This document shows, piece by piece, positions 19,988-28,783 of a DNA stretch of 64,000 nt. The position numbers and the translations under genes were made by a program. The notes beneath the pieces were generated by a model. The model saw only the letters and a program-made list of their open reading frames with translations, was not told the origin of the DNA and did no database searches. Numbering within the stretch: position 1 is the first letter of the stretch; every line of letters begins with the position of its first letter. Source of the DNA: Agromyces albus (GTDB lineage Bacteria; Actinomycetota; Actinomycetes; Actinomycetales; Microbacteriaceae); the NCBI RefSeq assembly GCF_004134825.1, contig NZ_SDPN01000011.1, forward strand, positions 48,447-112,446, given 5' to 3'.

Positions 19988-21179
19988 GGCCTACCTCCGC
20001 CGCCGTGCCCGTTTCGGGAGCGCCGGATTCGACGATCGTTCCGGCGTCGATCTGCACGATACGCGCCGTGAGCGGCACCGGCACGTCTTCGAGCACCGCT
20101 GCGGTCACGAGCACCTGTTCGAACCCCGCGATCGCGAGGGCGAGCCGCTCCCGGCGAAGCCGGTCGAGTTCGGCGAACACGTCGTCGAGCACGAGCACGG
20201 GATCACCCGTCGTCGAGTCGCGGCGAAGCAGCTCAGCGGATGCCAGGCGCAGCGCGAGCGCGAACGACCACGATTCGCCGTGGCTCGCGTAGCCCTTCGC
20301 GGGCAGGCCGTTGAGCAACAGCACCACGTCGTCGCGGTGCGGTCCGGCGAGCGTCACGCCACGTTCGAGCTCCTTCGGCCGGAGGCCGCGGAGGGCTTCG
20401 ACGAATCGGGTGCGCGTGTCGCCGCGCGCGCCGGGTGCCGCTGCGGAATCCGCTTCACCGCGCTCGTCGTCGGGATCGGCGCCGTCGATCGAGAGGAGCG
20501 GGCGCAGCCCTGGAGCGTGGTCGGCGTCGACGATGGACCGGTAGGCCGCGGCGAGCGGATCGGTGAGCTCGGCGACGAGGGCGAGACGCTGGTCGATGAG
20601 TTCGGAGCCGAGCTCCACGAGACGTTCGTCCCAGATGTCGAGCGTCGGAAGCTTGTCGGCCGAGAGGCCGCGGGCACGCGCGCTCTTCAAGAGGGAATTG
20701 CGCTGCTTGAGCACTCGCTCGTAGTCGGCCATCACGCCCGAGAGCCGTGGTGTGCGCTGCACGAGCAGCTCGTCGAGCATTCGCCGCCGCACCGAGGGCT
20801 CACCGCGCACGATCGCGAGGTCTTCGGGAGCGAAGAGCACGCTGTGGGCGTAGCGCGGCAGCTCGCGCGTCTTCACCGGCGATCGGTTGAGCTGGGCGCG
20901 GTTCGCGCCCTGGCGGTTCAGCTGCAGCTCGACGAGCAGCTCGCGATCGCCGTGGCTCAGGAGCGCCCGCACGATCGCGGCGTCGGCCCCGGCACGGATC
21001 AGCGCCTGGTCGCCCGAGACCCGGTGCGAGCTGAGCGTCGAAAGGTAGCCGATCGCCTCGACGAGGTTCGTCTTGCCCTGGCCGTTGCGGCCGACGAACA
21101 CCGTGGCTCCGGGGCCGAGCTCGAGCTCGGCCCGTTCGTAGTTGCGGTAGTCGGTGAGGGAGAGGCGGGCGACGTGCAC
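19980..21179 (-). CDS. recF: RecF, DNA replication/repair ATPase
   Basis: GTG at 21179 with GGGAG upstream gives 399 aa beginning VHVARLSLTDYRNY, the normal RecF start; an ATG 12 codons upstream is in frame but adds only a basic segment. The Walker A motif GRNGQGKT lies at 30-37, and the ABC-type signature and Walker B (VLVLDDVFAELD) are near the C terminus. RecF helps load RecA at gaps. The stop overlaps dciA. A dnaN-recF-dciA-gyrB order without gnd is seen. Confidence 0.96.
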   Translation of the reverse strand: MHVARLSLTDYRNYERAELELGPGATVFVGRNGQGKTNLVEAIGYLSTLSSHRVSGDQALIRAGADAAIVRALLSHGDRELLVELQLNRQGANRAQLNRSPVKTRELPRYAHSVLFAPEDLAIVRGEPSVRRRMLDELLVQRTPRLSGVMADYERVLKQRNSLLKSARARGLSADKLPTLDIWDERLVELGSELIDQRLALVAELTDPLAAAYRSIVDADHAPGLRPLLSIDGADPDDERGEADSAAAPGARGDTRTRFVEALRGLRPKELERGVTLAGPHRDDVVLLLNGLPAKGYASHGESWSFALALRLASAELLRRDSTTGDPVLVLDDVFAELDRLRRERLALAIAGFEQVLVTAAVLEDVPVPLTARIVQIDAGTIVESGAPETGTAAEVGHE

Positions 21180-21283
21180 GCTGGGCTCCCTTCGACGACG
21201 CGGCATCCGCGGCATCCGGATGCCCCCTGGCGCACCGGATCGCGCTTCACCACGCTACCGCCCGCCGCCGACGATGCCCGGCG

Positions 21284-22432
21284 TCAGCGCAGGAGCAGGT
21301 TCGGCTGCAGGAGGTAGCGGTAGGTGTCGGGGCCCGCCTGCTCGCGCGACGACTGGCTCGTGATGAGCACGGGGCCGGGCTTGTTCGGGTTCTCGGTCTT
21401 CGTGAACGAGATGCGCACGAACTCGGAATGCACGGCGCCGAGCCCGTCGAGGAGGAACTGCGGCTTCAGCGAGACGACCGTGTCGTCGCCGGTGAGGATC
21501 GCATCGATCGTCTCGGATGCCTGGGCCTGCTCGCTGCCGATCGCTTCGAGCGTGAGGCCGTCGGCGCTGAAGCTGTATCTCAGCGCCGCCTCGCGCTCGA
21601 GCACGAGCGCGACACGACGGGTGGCCTCGATGAGCTCGGCCGTGTTCATGACCGCGTAGTTGTCGACCGTCTCGGGGAAGAGCCGGCGCACGGGCGGGAA
21701 GTTGCCCTTGATGAGCAGCGACGTGACGGTCTTCTTGTCGGCGCTGAACGCGATGAGCTCGCGATCGTCGCGGCTCGTGATCGCGACCGAGATCGTGCCG
21801 GAGTGCCCGAACGTCTTTCCGACCTCCTGAAGAGTGCGAGCCGGCACGAGCGCGGTCATGGTCTCTTCGCTCGCGACGGTGCCGCCGTCCCAGTTGATCT
21901 CGCGCACCGCGACGCGGTAGCGGTCGGTGGCGACGAGGCTCAGGCTGTTCTCGCGAACCTCGAGCTGCACGCCCGTGATGACGGGGGTGACGTCGTCGCG
22001 GGAAGCGGCGACGGCGACCTGGGCCACGGCTGCCGCGAATTCCTCGGCCGGCACGACGCCCGACTCGGCGCCGATCTCGGGGATGCTCGGATATTCCTCG
22101 ACCGGCATCGAGAGCAGCGTGAAGGTGGCCGTGCCGCACGAAACCGTGATGCGGCTCTCCTCGGTCGCGATGCGCACCGGAGCGTTCGGGAGGCGTCCGG
22201 CGATCTCCGCGAGGAGCCGACCTGAGACGAGCACCGTGCCGGTCTCCTCCACGTCGGCCTGGATCTCGGTCTGCGAGGAGACCTCGTAGTCGAAGGAAGA
22301 GAGCACGAGTCCGCCGTCGTTCGCCTCGATGAGCACTCCGGAGAGGATCGGCAGCGTCGTGCGCTGCGGCAGCAGCTTGACGGCGAAGGAAACGGCCTCA
22401 CTGAAGACGTCGCGATTGACCTGGAACTTCAC
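21284..22432 (-). CDS. dnaN: DNA polymerase III beta sliding clamp
   Basis: This 382-aa protein has the three-domain clamp layout, begins MKFQVNRDVFSEAVSF and ends in the conserved LPNLLLR-like C terminus (YLLQPNLLLR). The start codon is GTG at 22432, adjacent to oriC. The clamp tethers the replicative polymerase. It lies downstream of dnaA with oriC between, the actinobacterial arrangement. A 104-bp space separates it from recF. Confidence 0.98.
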   Translation of the reverse strand: MKFQVNRDVFSEAVSFAVKLLPQRTTLPILSGVLIEANDGGLVLSSFDYEVSSQTEIQADVEETGTVLVSGRLLAEIAGRLPNAPVRIATEESRITVSCGTATFTLLSMPVEEYPSIPEIGAESGVVPAEEFAAAVAQVAVAASRDDVTPVITGVQLEVRENSLSLVATDRYRVAVREINWDGGTVASEETMTALVPARTLQEVGKTFGHSGTISVAITSRDDRELIAFSADKKTVTSLLIKGNFPPVRRLFPETVDNYAVMNTAELIEATRRVALVLEREAALRYSFSADGLTLEAIGSEQAQASETIDAILTGDDTVVSLKPQFLLDGLGAVHSEFVRISFTKTENPNKPGPVLITSQSSREQAGPDTYRYLLQPNLLLR

Positions 22433-22889
22433 GGTTCTCCCGTCGTGGTGGTCGCTGGGTGCGTCCCATGCTATCCGCAGAGCCTCACCCGACGATGGCC
22501 ATTCTCGAGCCCGACTCGTACCTGCTCGCCCGATGTGGAATGTGGAGGTTCTTGGCTCCCCCGGTTAAACATCTATCTCTTAACAGTGTTAACCGCTGTG
22601 GAAACTGTGGATGGTGTCATGCGATCCGCAGAACGACGCCGATCGGGCGCCATCCGATCTGTGCACAGTGTGTGGGTTCATCGACGGATGCCGCAGGAGA
22701 GCGGCATGGCTCATGCCGAGTTGTGCACAGGCGAGGCATCCGTCTCAACAGCTCTGGCCGGGTTGCTCGTTAACATTCCACAAGTTCTCCACAGCTGTGG
22801 GAATCGCCTCGAACGACCTTCCAGAGGCGCTCGAGGCGCGCTGGAGACGCGCTGGACGCGCCGAAGGAGGTCGTGTGCCGGCGGCGCGA
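22433..22889. other. oriC: Chromosome replication origin oriC
   Basis: The 457-bp space between dnaA and dnaN has several DnaA-box-like 9-mers: TGTGGAAAC 22597, TGTGGATGG 22606, TGTGCACAG 22660, TTGTGCACA 22721, CATTCCACA 22774 and TTCTCCACA 22785. An AT-rich stretch (22563-22593) is bounded by GGTTAA and TTAACC and contains TTAACAGTGTTAA, a likely unwinding element. None of the boxes is a perfect TTATCCACA or TTGTCCACA, which is common in actinobacterial origins. Location and box density make this the origin; exact melting site is inference. Confidence 0.9.
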
Positions 22890-24311
22890 CTAGCGGTAGC
22901 GACTGACCTGCTTGATGCGGGCCGTGAGTTCGGTGACCTGGTTGTAGATGGAGCGGCGCTCTTTCATGAGCTCCGAGATCTTCTTGTTCGCGTACATGAC
23001 CGTCGTGTGATCGCGGTTTCCGAACAACTGGCCGATCTTCGGCAACGACAGGCTCGTGAGCTCACGGCACAGGTACATCGCGATCTGGCGTGCCGTCGCG
23101 ACGGCCTGCGACCGGCTCGAACCGTAGAGGTCGTCGACCGTGAGCTTGAAGTAGTCGGCGGTCGCGGTGATGATGTCGACCGGCGCGACGATGTTGTCGG
23201 TGTCATCCGTGATGAGGTCTTTCAGCACCGTCTGCACGAGCGGCATGTCGACGGGCGTGCGATTGAGGCTCGCGAACGCCGTGACCCGGATGAGTGTGCC
23301 CTCGAGCTCGCGGATGTTGCTCGAGACCTTCGACGCCATGTATTCGAGGATCTCGTCGGGCACCTGGAGCCGCTCGGACTGCGCCTTCTTGCGCAGGATT
23401 GCGATGCGCGTCTCGAGGTCGGGCGCCTGGACATCGGTGATGAGACCCCACTCGAACCGACTGCGCATGCGGTCCTCGAAGCCGGTGAGATGCTTCGGCG
23501 GAACGTCGCTCGTGATCACGACCTGCTTGTTGTGGTCGTGCAGCGTGTTGAACGTGTGGAAGAACGCCTCTTGCGTCTCGGCCTTGCCCTGGAGGAACTG
23601 GATGTCGTCGATCAGCAGGATGTCGATGTTGCGGTAGCGCTGCTGGAAGAGCGACCCGCGGTTGTTGGCGATCGAGTTGATGAAGTCGTTCGTGAACTCC
23701 TCGGAGCTCACGTAGCGCACGCGGATGCCGGGATAAAGGCTCATCGCGTAGTGGCCGATGGCGTGCAGGAGGTGGGTCTTGCCGAGTCCGGAGTCGCCGT
23801 AGATGAAGAGCGGGTTGTAGGCCTTGGCCGGTGCCTCGGCGACGGCGACCGCGGCGGCGTGCGCGAAGCGGTTGGACTGGCCGATGACGAAGCTCTCGAA
23901 CGCGTACTTCGGGTTGAGCCGAGAGTCGCGTGGCCGGTCGGGGCCGGCATGCTCGAAGACCGATTGCGGTGATGCGGGCATCTCGACCGGATCGGTCAGG
24001 TCGTCGGCGAGCATCGACTGCGGTTCGGCGGCGCGTGACTCCTCGAGCTCGGGATTGACGACGACATAGAACGACGTGACCGCCGACGGCGCCTCGACGA
24101 CGCTCATCGCGGAGAGAAGGGAGACCCGCATCCGCTGATTGAGCATGCTCGCGGTGAAGTCATTCGGCACCTCGAGATAGAAGGTGCCGGCGGCAATGCC
24201 CTTCGGCTCCACGAGATTGAGGAATCCCTGCAGCATCGGGGTGATCGCGTCATCGTTCGACAGTCGATCGAGGATCGTGGCCCAAGTATCTGAAATGGGC
24301 TGTTCTGTCAT
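22890..24311 (-). CDS. dnaA: Chromosomal replication initiator DnaA
   Basis: ATG 24311 has GGGGA 4 nt upstream and gives 473 aa; an in-frame TTG four codons earlier is possible. Domain I is at 1-80, with an acidic linker at about 90-130. The AAA+ domain contains Walker A GDSGLGKT (172-179), Walker B LLIDDIQ (233-239) and the arginine-finger region. The C-terminal DNA-binding helix-turn-helix contains GNRDHTTVMYA. It opens oriC and also acts as a transcription factor. The gene is transcribed toward oriC. Confidence 0.98.
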   Translation of the reverse strand: MTEQPISDTWATILDRLSNDDAITPMLQGFLNLVEPKGIAAGTFYLEVPNDFTASMLNQRMRVSLLSAMSVVEAPSAVTSFYVVVNPELEESRAAEPQSMLADDLTDPVEMPASPQSVFEHAGPDRPRDSRLNPKYAFESFVIGQSNRFAHAAAVAVAEAPAKAYNPLFIYGDSGLGKTHLLHAIGHYAMSLYPGIRVRYVSSEEFTNDFINSIANNRGSLFQQRYRNIDILLIDDIQFLQGKAETQEAFFHTFNTLHDHNKQVVITSDVPPKHLTGFEDRMRSRFEWGLITDVQAPDLETRIAILRKKAQSERLQVPDEILEYMASKVSSNIRELEGTLIRVTAFASLNRTPVDMPLVQTVLKDLITDDTDNIVAPVDIITATADYFKLTVDDLYGSSRSQAVATARQIAMYLCRELTSLSLPKIGQLFGNRDHTTVMYANKKISELMKERRSIYNQVTELTARIKQVSRYR

Positions 24312-24723
24312 CGTTCCCCGCAATCAATCCGGTGCATCGCCTGCCGCTCATCGATCCCCCGATCGACGGAGCAAGCGGCGCGAGGCGAAGTATTCACAAC
24401 GTTATCCACCTCCTGTGGGCAGATATCGGGAGTCGCCCGAGATTCCGCGCACGAAGCTGGGGATAACTGGTCTCAAACGCTATCCAAAGACCGGCCCCGC
24501 GACAAATGCCGGTCGAGGGATTCGACGGCGCGGGCGTGTCGGTGCTCAGGCGATCCTGAGGATCGGACGATAATGTCTCTTTTGAGCTGGGTCCGGTTTG
24601 ACCACAGGGCCGCGAGGCCGTAGTTTTAATCAGTTGACCCCTGCCCTCATCGGGCACCCAGTTTTCCCGACGCCGCGCTGCATTCACTGTGCGGCGAGGA
24701 GAGCCGACAGCCGGAGAAGAAGA
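24312..24723. promoter_or_regulatory. dnaA-rpmH divergent intergenic region with rpmH promoter
   Basis: The rpmH promoter is TTGACC (24598-24603), 17 bp, TAGTTT (24621-24626). A DnaA-box-like TTATCCACC at 24402-24410 and a GGGGATAAC near 24461 lie nearer dnaA and may serve DnaA autoregulation. No protein-coding frame with ribosome site is visible. The rpmH leader of about 90 nt ends in GGAGAAGAAG before the ATG. Confidence 0.65.
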
Positions 24724-24861
24724 ATGAGCAAGCGTACGTTCCAGCCGAACAACCGTCGTCGCGCCAAGGTGCACGGCTTCCGCCTTCGCATGCGCACCCG
24801 TGCGGGCCGTGCGATCCTCGGTGCTCGCCGTCGTAAGGGCCGCACCGAACTCTCCGCATAG
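24724..24861 (+). CDS. rpmH: Ribosomal protein bL34
   Basis: This 45-aa, very basic protein starts [20 protein letters not shown] and ends in [11 protein letters not shown], the universal bL34 sequence. It is part of the large ribosomal subunit. A purine-rich GGAGAAGAAG ribosome site precedes the ATG. It is the first gene of the rpmH-rnpA-yidD-yidC-khpB-rsmG cluster to the right of dnaA. Confidence 0.99.
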   Translation: MSKRTFQPNNRRRAKVHGFRLRMRTRAGRAILGARRRKGRTELSA

Positions 24862-24868
24862 TCACTCG

Positions 24869-25345
24869 GTGCTCGCCAAAGCCAACCGCATCACGAGCGC
24901 CGACGACTATCGAGTCATCGTGCGCCGTGGCGCGAAGGTCGCCGGTGCCCACACTGTGAGCTATGTCCGCTCACGGGAGTCGGGCACGGACGCACGCTTC
25001 GGCTTCATCGTTTCGAAGAAGGTCGGCACCGCTGTGCGCCGTAACCTCGTGCGCCGGCGACTCAAGGCCGCATGTGCCGACGCGGTCGCCAACGGCACCA
25101 CCGACCTCGACGTCGTCGTGCGCGCCCTGCCGTCTGCCGCCGACGCCGACTGGCGGTCGCTGCAGGCCGAGGTGGCGGCAGCGATCGCGACTCGAGGCAT
25201 TCGCTCGCGACGTGACTCCGGCGTCCGCGCCGCTCCGACCGGCGCGGAGGTTCCCATTGCGGTCGCAGCCGCTGCGCGGCATGCCGGCTCCATCGACACC
25301 GTCGCCGTCGGCACCGCCGAATCGAAGGGTCGCCATCGTGCGTGA
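24869..25345 (+). CDS. rnpA: Ribonuclease P protein component
   Basis: GTG at 24869, 7 nt after rpmH, gives 158 aa starting VLAKANRITSADDYR, the standard RnpA start. The RNR motif region is present as VGTAVRRNLVRRRLK. RnpA assists the RNase P RNA in removing tRNA 5-prime leaders. The C terminus after about residue 115 is a long Ala/Arg-rich tail not needed by the core fold, making the protein longer than the usual 115-125 residues. The stop overlaps the yidD start. Confidence 0.95.
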   Translation: MLAKANRITSADDYRVIVRRGAKVAGAHTVSYVRSRESGTDARFGFIVSKKVGTAVRRNLVRRRLKAACADAVANGTTDLDVVVRALPSAADADWRSLQAEVAAAIATRGIRSRRDSGVRAAPTGAEVPIAVAAAARHAGSIDTVAVGTAESKGRHRA

Positions 25346-25772
25346 CGCGGCTCTCTTCCTGGTGCTGATCCCCCGCAACATCGGTGTGCTGCTCATCCGG
25401 GTCTACCGTGCGGTCATCTCACCGCTCTACGGCGATGTCTGCCGCTATTACCCCTCGTGCTCTGCCTACGGGCTCGGCTCGGTGCAGCAACGAGGACTCC
25501 TGATCGGCTCGATGCTGGCCGCTTGGCGAATCCTCCGCTGCAATCCCTGGTCGTCGGGTGGCATCGACGATGTCCGACCGGCCAGGCATGGTCGCTACCG
25601 CACCACGAGTTTCGGGTGGGTCGTTCCCGCCGGCTTCGGCAGTGGCACGGATGCCGCGGCCCATGCGCCGCGCGGTGCGCACGCCCACTCGCGTTCGAAG
25701 TTGCACTCGCACGACGCGGCGGGCTCCCAGTCGCTCACGTTCTCCTCCCCCACCGTGTCCCGGAAGGACTGA
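25338..25772 (+). CDS. yidD: Membrane protein insertion efficiency factor YidD
   Basis: GTG at 25338 overlaps the rnpA stop by 8 nt. The 144-aa protein contains the YidD core: YRAVISPLYGDVCRYYPSCS, then AYG, a later RILRCNPWSSGGIDDV, with its conserved cysteines. YidD assists YidC in inserting membrane proteins at the inner face. The C-terminal extension of about 50 residues (His/Ala/Ser rich) is longer than in E. coli. It is followed by yidC after 8 nt. Confidence 0.95.
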   Translation: MRDAALFLVLIPRNIGVLLIRVYRAVISPLYGDVCRYYPSCSAYGLGSVQQRGLLIGSMLAAWRILRCNPWSSGGIDDVRPARHGRYRTTSFGWVVPAGFGSGTDAAAHAPRGAHAHSRSKLHSHDAAGSQSLTFSSPTVSRKD

Positions 25773-25780
25773 TTCACCCA

Positions 25781-26734
25781 ATGGATTTCCTCAGCCTGAT
25801 CCTCTGGCCCATCAAATGGGTCATCGAGCTGATCCTCGTCGCGTTCCACTCGATGTGGGATCTCATCGGCCTCGACCCCGACGCCGGACTCACGTGGGTG
25901 CTATCGATCGTCGGGCTCGTGATCGTGGTTCGGGCCGCGCTCATCCCGATCTTCGTTCGTCAGATCAAGAGCCAGCGCCGGATGCTCGAGGTCGCACCGC
26001 AGCTCAAGAAGATCCAGGACAAGTACAAGGGGAAGAAGGACCAGTTCTCCCGCGAGGCGATGTCGCGCGAGACGATGGAGCTCTACAAGCGCACCGGCAC
26101 CAACCCGCTGTCGTCGTGCCTGCCGCTGCTGCTGCAGATGCCGATCTTCTTCGGTCTGTTCTCGGTGCTGAACGACGCTTCGGTGCATGACAAGGCCGGT
26201 GTCGGGCTGCTGAACCAGAGTCTCGCCGATTCGTTCGCCGATGCCGTCTTCCTCGGCGCCCCCCTGAAGTCCACCTTCATCAACGCCTGGAACAACGGCG
26301 GCCCCTGGCAGGTCCTTGTCGTGGCCATCATCATGATCGTGCTGATGACCGCGTCGCAGTTCATCACTCAGCTCCAGATCGTCTCGAAGAACATGTCGCC
26401 CGAGACCAAGGCGAGCCCCATGTTCCGTCAGCAGCGGATCATGTTGTACCTGCTCCCCCTCGTGTTCGCGTTCTCCGGTGTCGCGTTCCCGCTCGGTGTC
26501 ATGTTCTACTGGCTGGTCTCGAACTTCTGGACCATGGCCCAGCAGTTCGTCGTGATCCGGAACATGCCGACTCCCGGCAGCGAGGCCGCGAAGGCACGTG
26601 AAGCACGCCTCGCGAAGAAGGGCAAGCTCGTCGAGCCCGAGCCAGGAGTGGTCCAGGTCATCGAAGAACCGAAGAAGGCCCAGCGCCAGCAGCCGATCGG
26701 CAAGGCGCGCGCCAAGAAGCAGAGCGGGAAGTAA
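25781..26734 (+). CDS. yidC: Membrane protein insertase YidC/OxaA
   Basis: ATG at 25781 gives 317 aa; the open frame upstream overlaps yidD and is not used. The protein has the Gram-positive type YidC core of about five membrane helices (first WPIKWVIELILVAF, then VGLVIVVRAALIPIFV), the conserved Arg in the second (IVVRA), a charged cytoplasmic loop and a basic C-terminal tail ending RAKKQSGK that can bind the ribosome. No lipobox is seen. It inserts membrane proteins with or without SecYEG. Confidence 0.97.
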   Translation: MDFLSLILWPIKWVIELILVAFHSMWDLIGLDPDAGLTWVLSIVGLVIVVRAALIPIFVRQIKSQRRMLEVAPQLKKIQDKYKGKKDQFSREAMSRETMELYKRTGTNPLSSCLPLLLQMPIFFGLFSVLNDASVHDKAGVGLLNQSLADSFADAVFLGAPLKSTFINAWNNGGPWQVLVVAIIMIVLMTASQFITQLQIVSKNMSPETKASPMFRQQRIMLYLLPLVFAFSGVAFPLGVMFYWLVSNFWTMAQQFVVIRNMPTPGSEAAKAREARLAKKGKLVEPEPGVVQVIEEPKKAQRQQPIGKARAKKQSGK

Positions 26735-26736
26735 CC

Positions 26737-27234
26737 ATGACTGACGTGCAGCACGAGACCGAAGACCGATCGATCGCCCAACTCGAAGAGGAAGGCGACA
26801 TCGCGGCCGACTACATCGAGGAGCTTCTCGATATCACCGACCTCGATGGCGACATCGACATCGACGCGCGCAACGGGCGCGCCTACCTCTCGGTGAACGC
26901 CGGTGAAGGCGCGAACCTGAATCTCCTCTCGAAGCCCGAGACGGTCAGCGCTCTCCAGGAGCTCACTCGTCTCGCGGTCCAGACGAAGACCGGTGTCTTC
27001 TCGCGACTGATCCTCGACATCGGCGGCTCGCGAGACACCCGCAAGGGTGAGCTGGCGACTCTCGTGACCCGAGCGGTCGAGCGCATCGAAGGCGGAGCCG
27101 CTGAGGCGTCGCTCCCTCCGATGTCGTCGTACGAGCGCAAGCTCGTGCACGACCTCGTGGCCGAGCGCGGATTCCACTCCGAGTCGCGGGGCGAGGGCGC
27201 AGAGCGTCACACCGTCATCACCCGCGTCGGCTGA
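26737..27234 (+). CDS. khpB: KhpB/Jag RNA-binding protein (KH + R3H)
   Basis: This 165-aa protein begins 2 nt after yidC. An acidic N terminus (1-30) precedes a KH-type domain (about 30-98, with GRAYLSVN) and an R3H domain (about 100-162) with the R-x-x-x-H-like segment ERKLVHDLVAERGFHSES. It binds RNA together with KhpA and affects cell-wall synthesis in other Gram-positives. It lacks the long Jag N domain, as usual in Actinobacteria. A parS site begins 2 bp after its stop. Confidence 0.93.
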   Translation: MTDVQHETEDRSIAQLEEEGDIAADYIEELLDITDLDGDIDIDARNGRAYLSVNAGEGANLNLLSKPETVSALQELTRLAVQTKTGVFSRLILDIGGSRDTRKGELATLVTRAVERIEGGAAEASLPPMSSYERKLVHDLVAERGFHSESRGEGAERHTVITRVG

Positions 27235-27235
27235 C

Positions 27236-27249
27236 GTTTCACGTGAAAC
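27236..27249. other. parS: parS site 1
   Basis: Perfect GTTTCACGTGAAAC palindrome, the ParB binding core. It fills the 16-bp gap between khpB and rsmG and ends one base before the rsmG ATG. Confidence 0.93.
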
Positions 27250-27250
27250 G

Positions 27251-27880
27251 ATGATCGACGGACTCGAGAAGGAGCCCGCAGCAGCGCAGGCCATCTTCGG
27301 TGACCACCTCGCCGCGGGCCGCGCTTTCACCGAGGCACTCGCCCGCCACGGGGAGGAACTCGGCCTGATCGGGCCACTGGAACTCCCCCGGCTCTGGACA
27401 CGGCACATCCTGAACAGCGCACTCGTTGCGCCGTTGCTTCGCCCGGGTCGCGTGGGTGACGTGGGCTCTGGCGCCGGCCTTCCGGGACTGGTGCTTGCGA
27501 TCATGCGACCGGATGTCTTGTTCACGCTCATCGAGCCGATGGAACGAAGGGTCGCGTGGCTCGAGCGCCAGGCGGCCGAACTGCAACTCTCGAATGTGAC
27601 CGTGCTTCGCGCTCGGGCCGAGGAGTCGAAGCTCTTCGGGGCACTCGATCAAGTGACGGCCCGAGCGGTCAGCGCGCTGCGCACACTGATCCCGGTCACC
27701 GCTCCTCTGCTCCGTCCGGGCGGCGAACTGGTGCTCATGAAGGGCGCCGGCGTCGACGCAGAGATCTCTGCGGCCCAGAAAGCGATCCGCAAGTACCGGC
27801 TCCACGATGAAGAGGTACTGGTACTCGGCGAAGGGCTCGTCTCCGAGGTCACGCGCGTCTTTCGCGCGACCGTCGACTAG
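27251..27880 (+). CDS. rsmG: 16S rRNA (guanine-N7) methyltransferase RsmG
   Basis: This 209-aa protein contains the SAM-binding motif VGDVGSGAGLPGLVLA (about 72-87) and the RsmG motif LPRLWTRHILNSALV upstream of it. It methylates G527 of 16S rRNA; loss gives low-level streptomycin resistance. The ATG at 27251 abuts a parS palindrome, so the usual ribosome-site position is occupied by CGTGAAAC, and no strong Shine-Dalgarno is visible. It is the last gene of the rpmH cluster; translation may be coupled to khpB. Confidence 0.95.
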   Translation: MIDGLEKEPAAAQAIFGDHLAAGRAFTEALARHGEELGLIGPLELPRLWTRHILNSALVAPLLRPGRVGDVGSGAGLPGLVLAIMRPDVLFTLIEPMERRVAWLERQAAELQLSNVTVLRARAEESKLFGALDQVTARAVSALRTLIPVTAPLLRPGGELVLMKGAGVDAEISAAQKAIRKYRLHDEEVLVLGEGLVSEVTRVFRATVD

Positions 27881-28352
27881 GCGCACGCTCCCCCGGTGGA
27901 TGAGTACGTCGCTCGCGGCGGTATCGAGGCCACCAAATGATGGAAGATTGCGGGCGCTCTCCACGGGACTCTTTCTGCGGGCGCTTTACGGGCGCTCCCC
28001 GCGGTCACTTCCTGCGGGCGCTCGCGCCGGTCACTCGAGGACGTCCCCGGGTAGTCGAATTGGACGCTTGCGGCCGTATCGAGGCCACTTCCGACCAGCG
28101 CTGCCGGACCGGAGATCTCGAGTTGCGACCTTTCATCTTGCTCTTGAGACGGTAATGGATCGGCTGAGTCGGCCAGTCGTGGCATAGGACCCGTCTTCGC
28201 AATGCGGCGTCGCTGCGGCAGATGATGCCGAGCCGAGCTTGATCCAGTGCGGTTTCTGCCAGGGAGCGATTGTGCCACTCGTCTCTCGCATGTGTCGATG
28301 GCACCCTCGAGCCCCAGTTCCGGCCGCGCGTGGGCTGTGGGATGCTGGATCC
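27881..28352. other. 470-bp spacer with decayed short repeats
   Basis: TGCGGGCGCT occurs at 27949, 27976 and 28013; GTATCGAGGCCAC occurs at 27921 and 28076; GCGGTCACT and CCGGTCACT follow two of the TGCGGGCGCT copies. A minus-strand frame (27877-28443) has no protein-like content. No tRNA or clear terminator is seen. Confidence 0.5.
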
Positions 28353-28778
28353 GTGACGTTGGAGGACCTCGTCCGGCTGCGCCGGGCACGTGACTTGATG
28401 GACCGCGACTACGCGAAGCCGCTCGACGTTCCCGCGCTGGCAAGCGCCGCTCTCATGTCGCCGGGCCACTTCTCCCGCAGCTTCCGCGCCGCCTTCGGCG
28501 AGACGCCGTACAGCTACCTAATGACCCGTCGGATCGAACGGGCCAAGGCGCTGCTCCGACGAGGTGACCTGTCCGTGACGGAGGTCTGCTTCACGGTCGG
28601 ATGCACGTCGCTGGGGTCATTCAGCTCGCGGTTCAGCGAACTGGTTGGCGAGAGCCCGAGTTCGTACCGTGCCCGGAGCCATGACGAGGCCGCGCCAATC
28701 CCGGCATGCGTCGTGAAGGTCTACACGCGGCCGGTCAGGAATGGAGAAGCAGCTGCCGCGCCTCGGCCCGTATCGTGA
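28353..28778 (+). CDS. AraC-family transcriptional regulator (DNA-binding domain only)
   Basis: GTG at 28353 gives 141 aa, beginning MTLEDLVRLRRARDLMDRDY; a longer frame upstream contains low-quality sequence. It consists almost entirely of the two helix-turn-helix units of AraC/XylS proteins (LDVPALASAALMSPGHFSRSF and LSVTEVCFTVGCTSLGSFSS), with no effector domain. The GTGA overlap with the next frame and the tight spacing indicate an operon with the VOC protein. AraC-VOC pairs of this type are common in Actinobacteria; target and ligand are unknown. Confidence 0.88.
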   Translation: MTLEDLVRLRRARDLMDRDYAKPLDVPALASAALMSPGHFSRSFRAAFGETPYSYLMTRRIERAKALLRRGDLSVTEVCFTVGCTSLGSFSSRFSELVGESPSSYRARSHDEAAPIPACVVKVYTRPVRNGEAAAAPRPVS

Positions 28779-28783
28779 AACGC

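Noticed and set aside
24598..24726. rpmH frame extended upstream to 24598
   Set aside because: The extension covers the promoter hexamers; the 45-aa form is the universal bL34.
27877..28443. 188-codon minus-strand frame between rsmG and AraC
   Set aside because: Composition is not protein-like and it covers the decayed repeats; no start signals.
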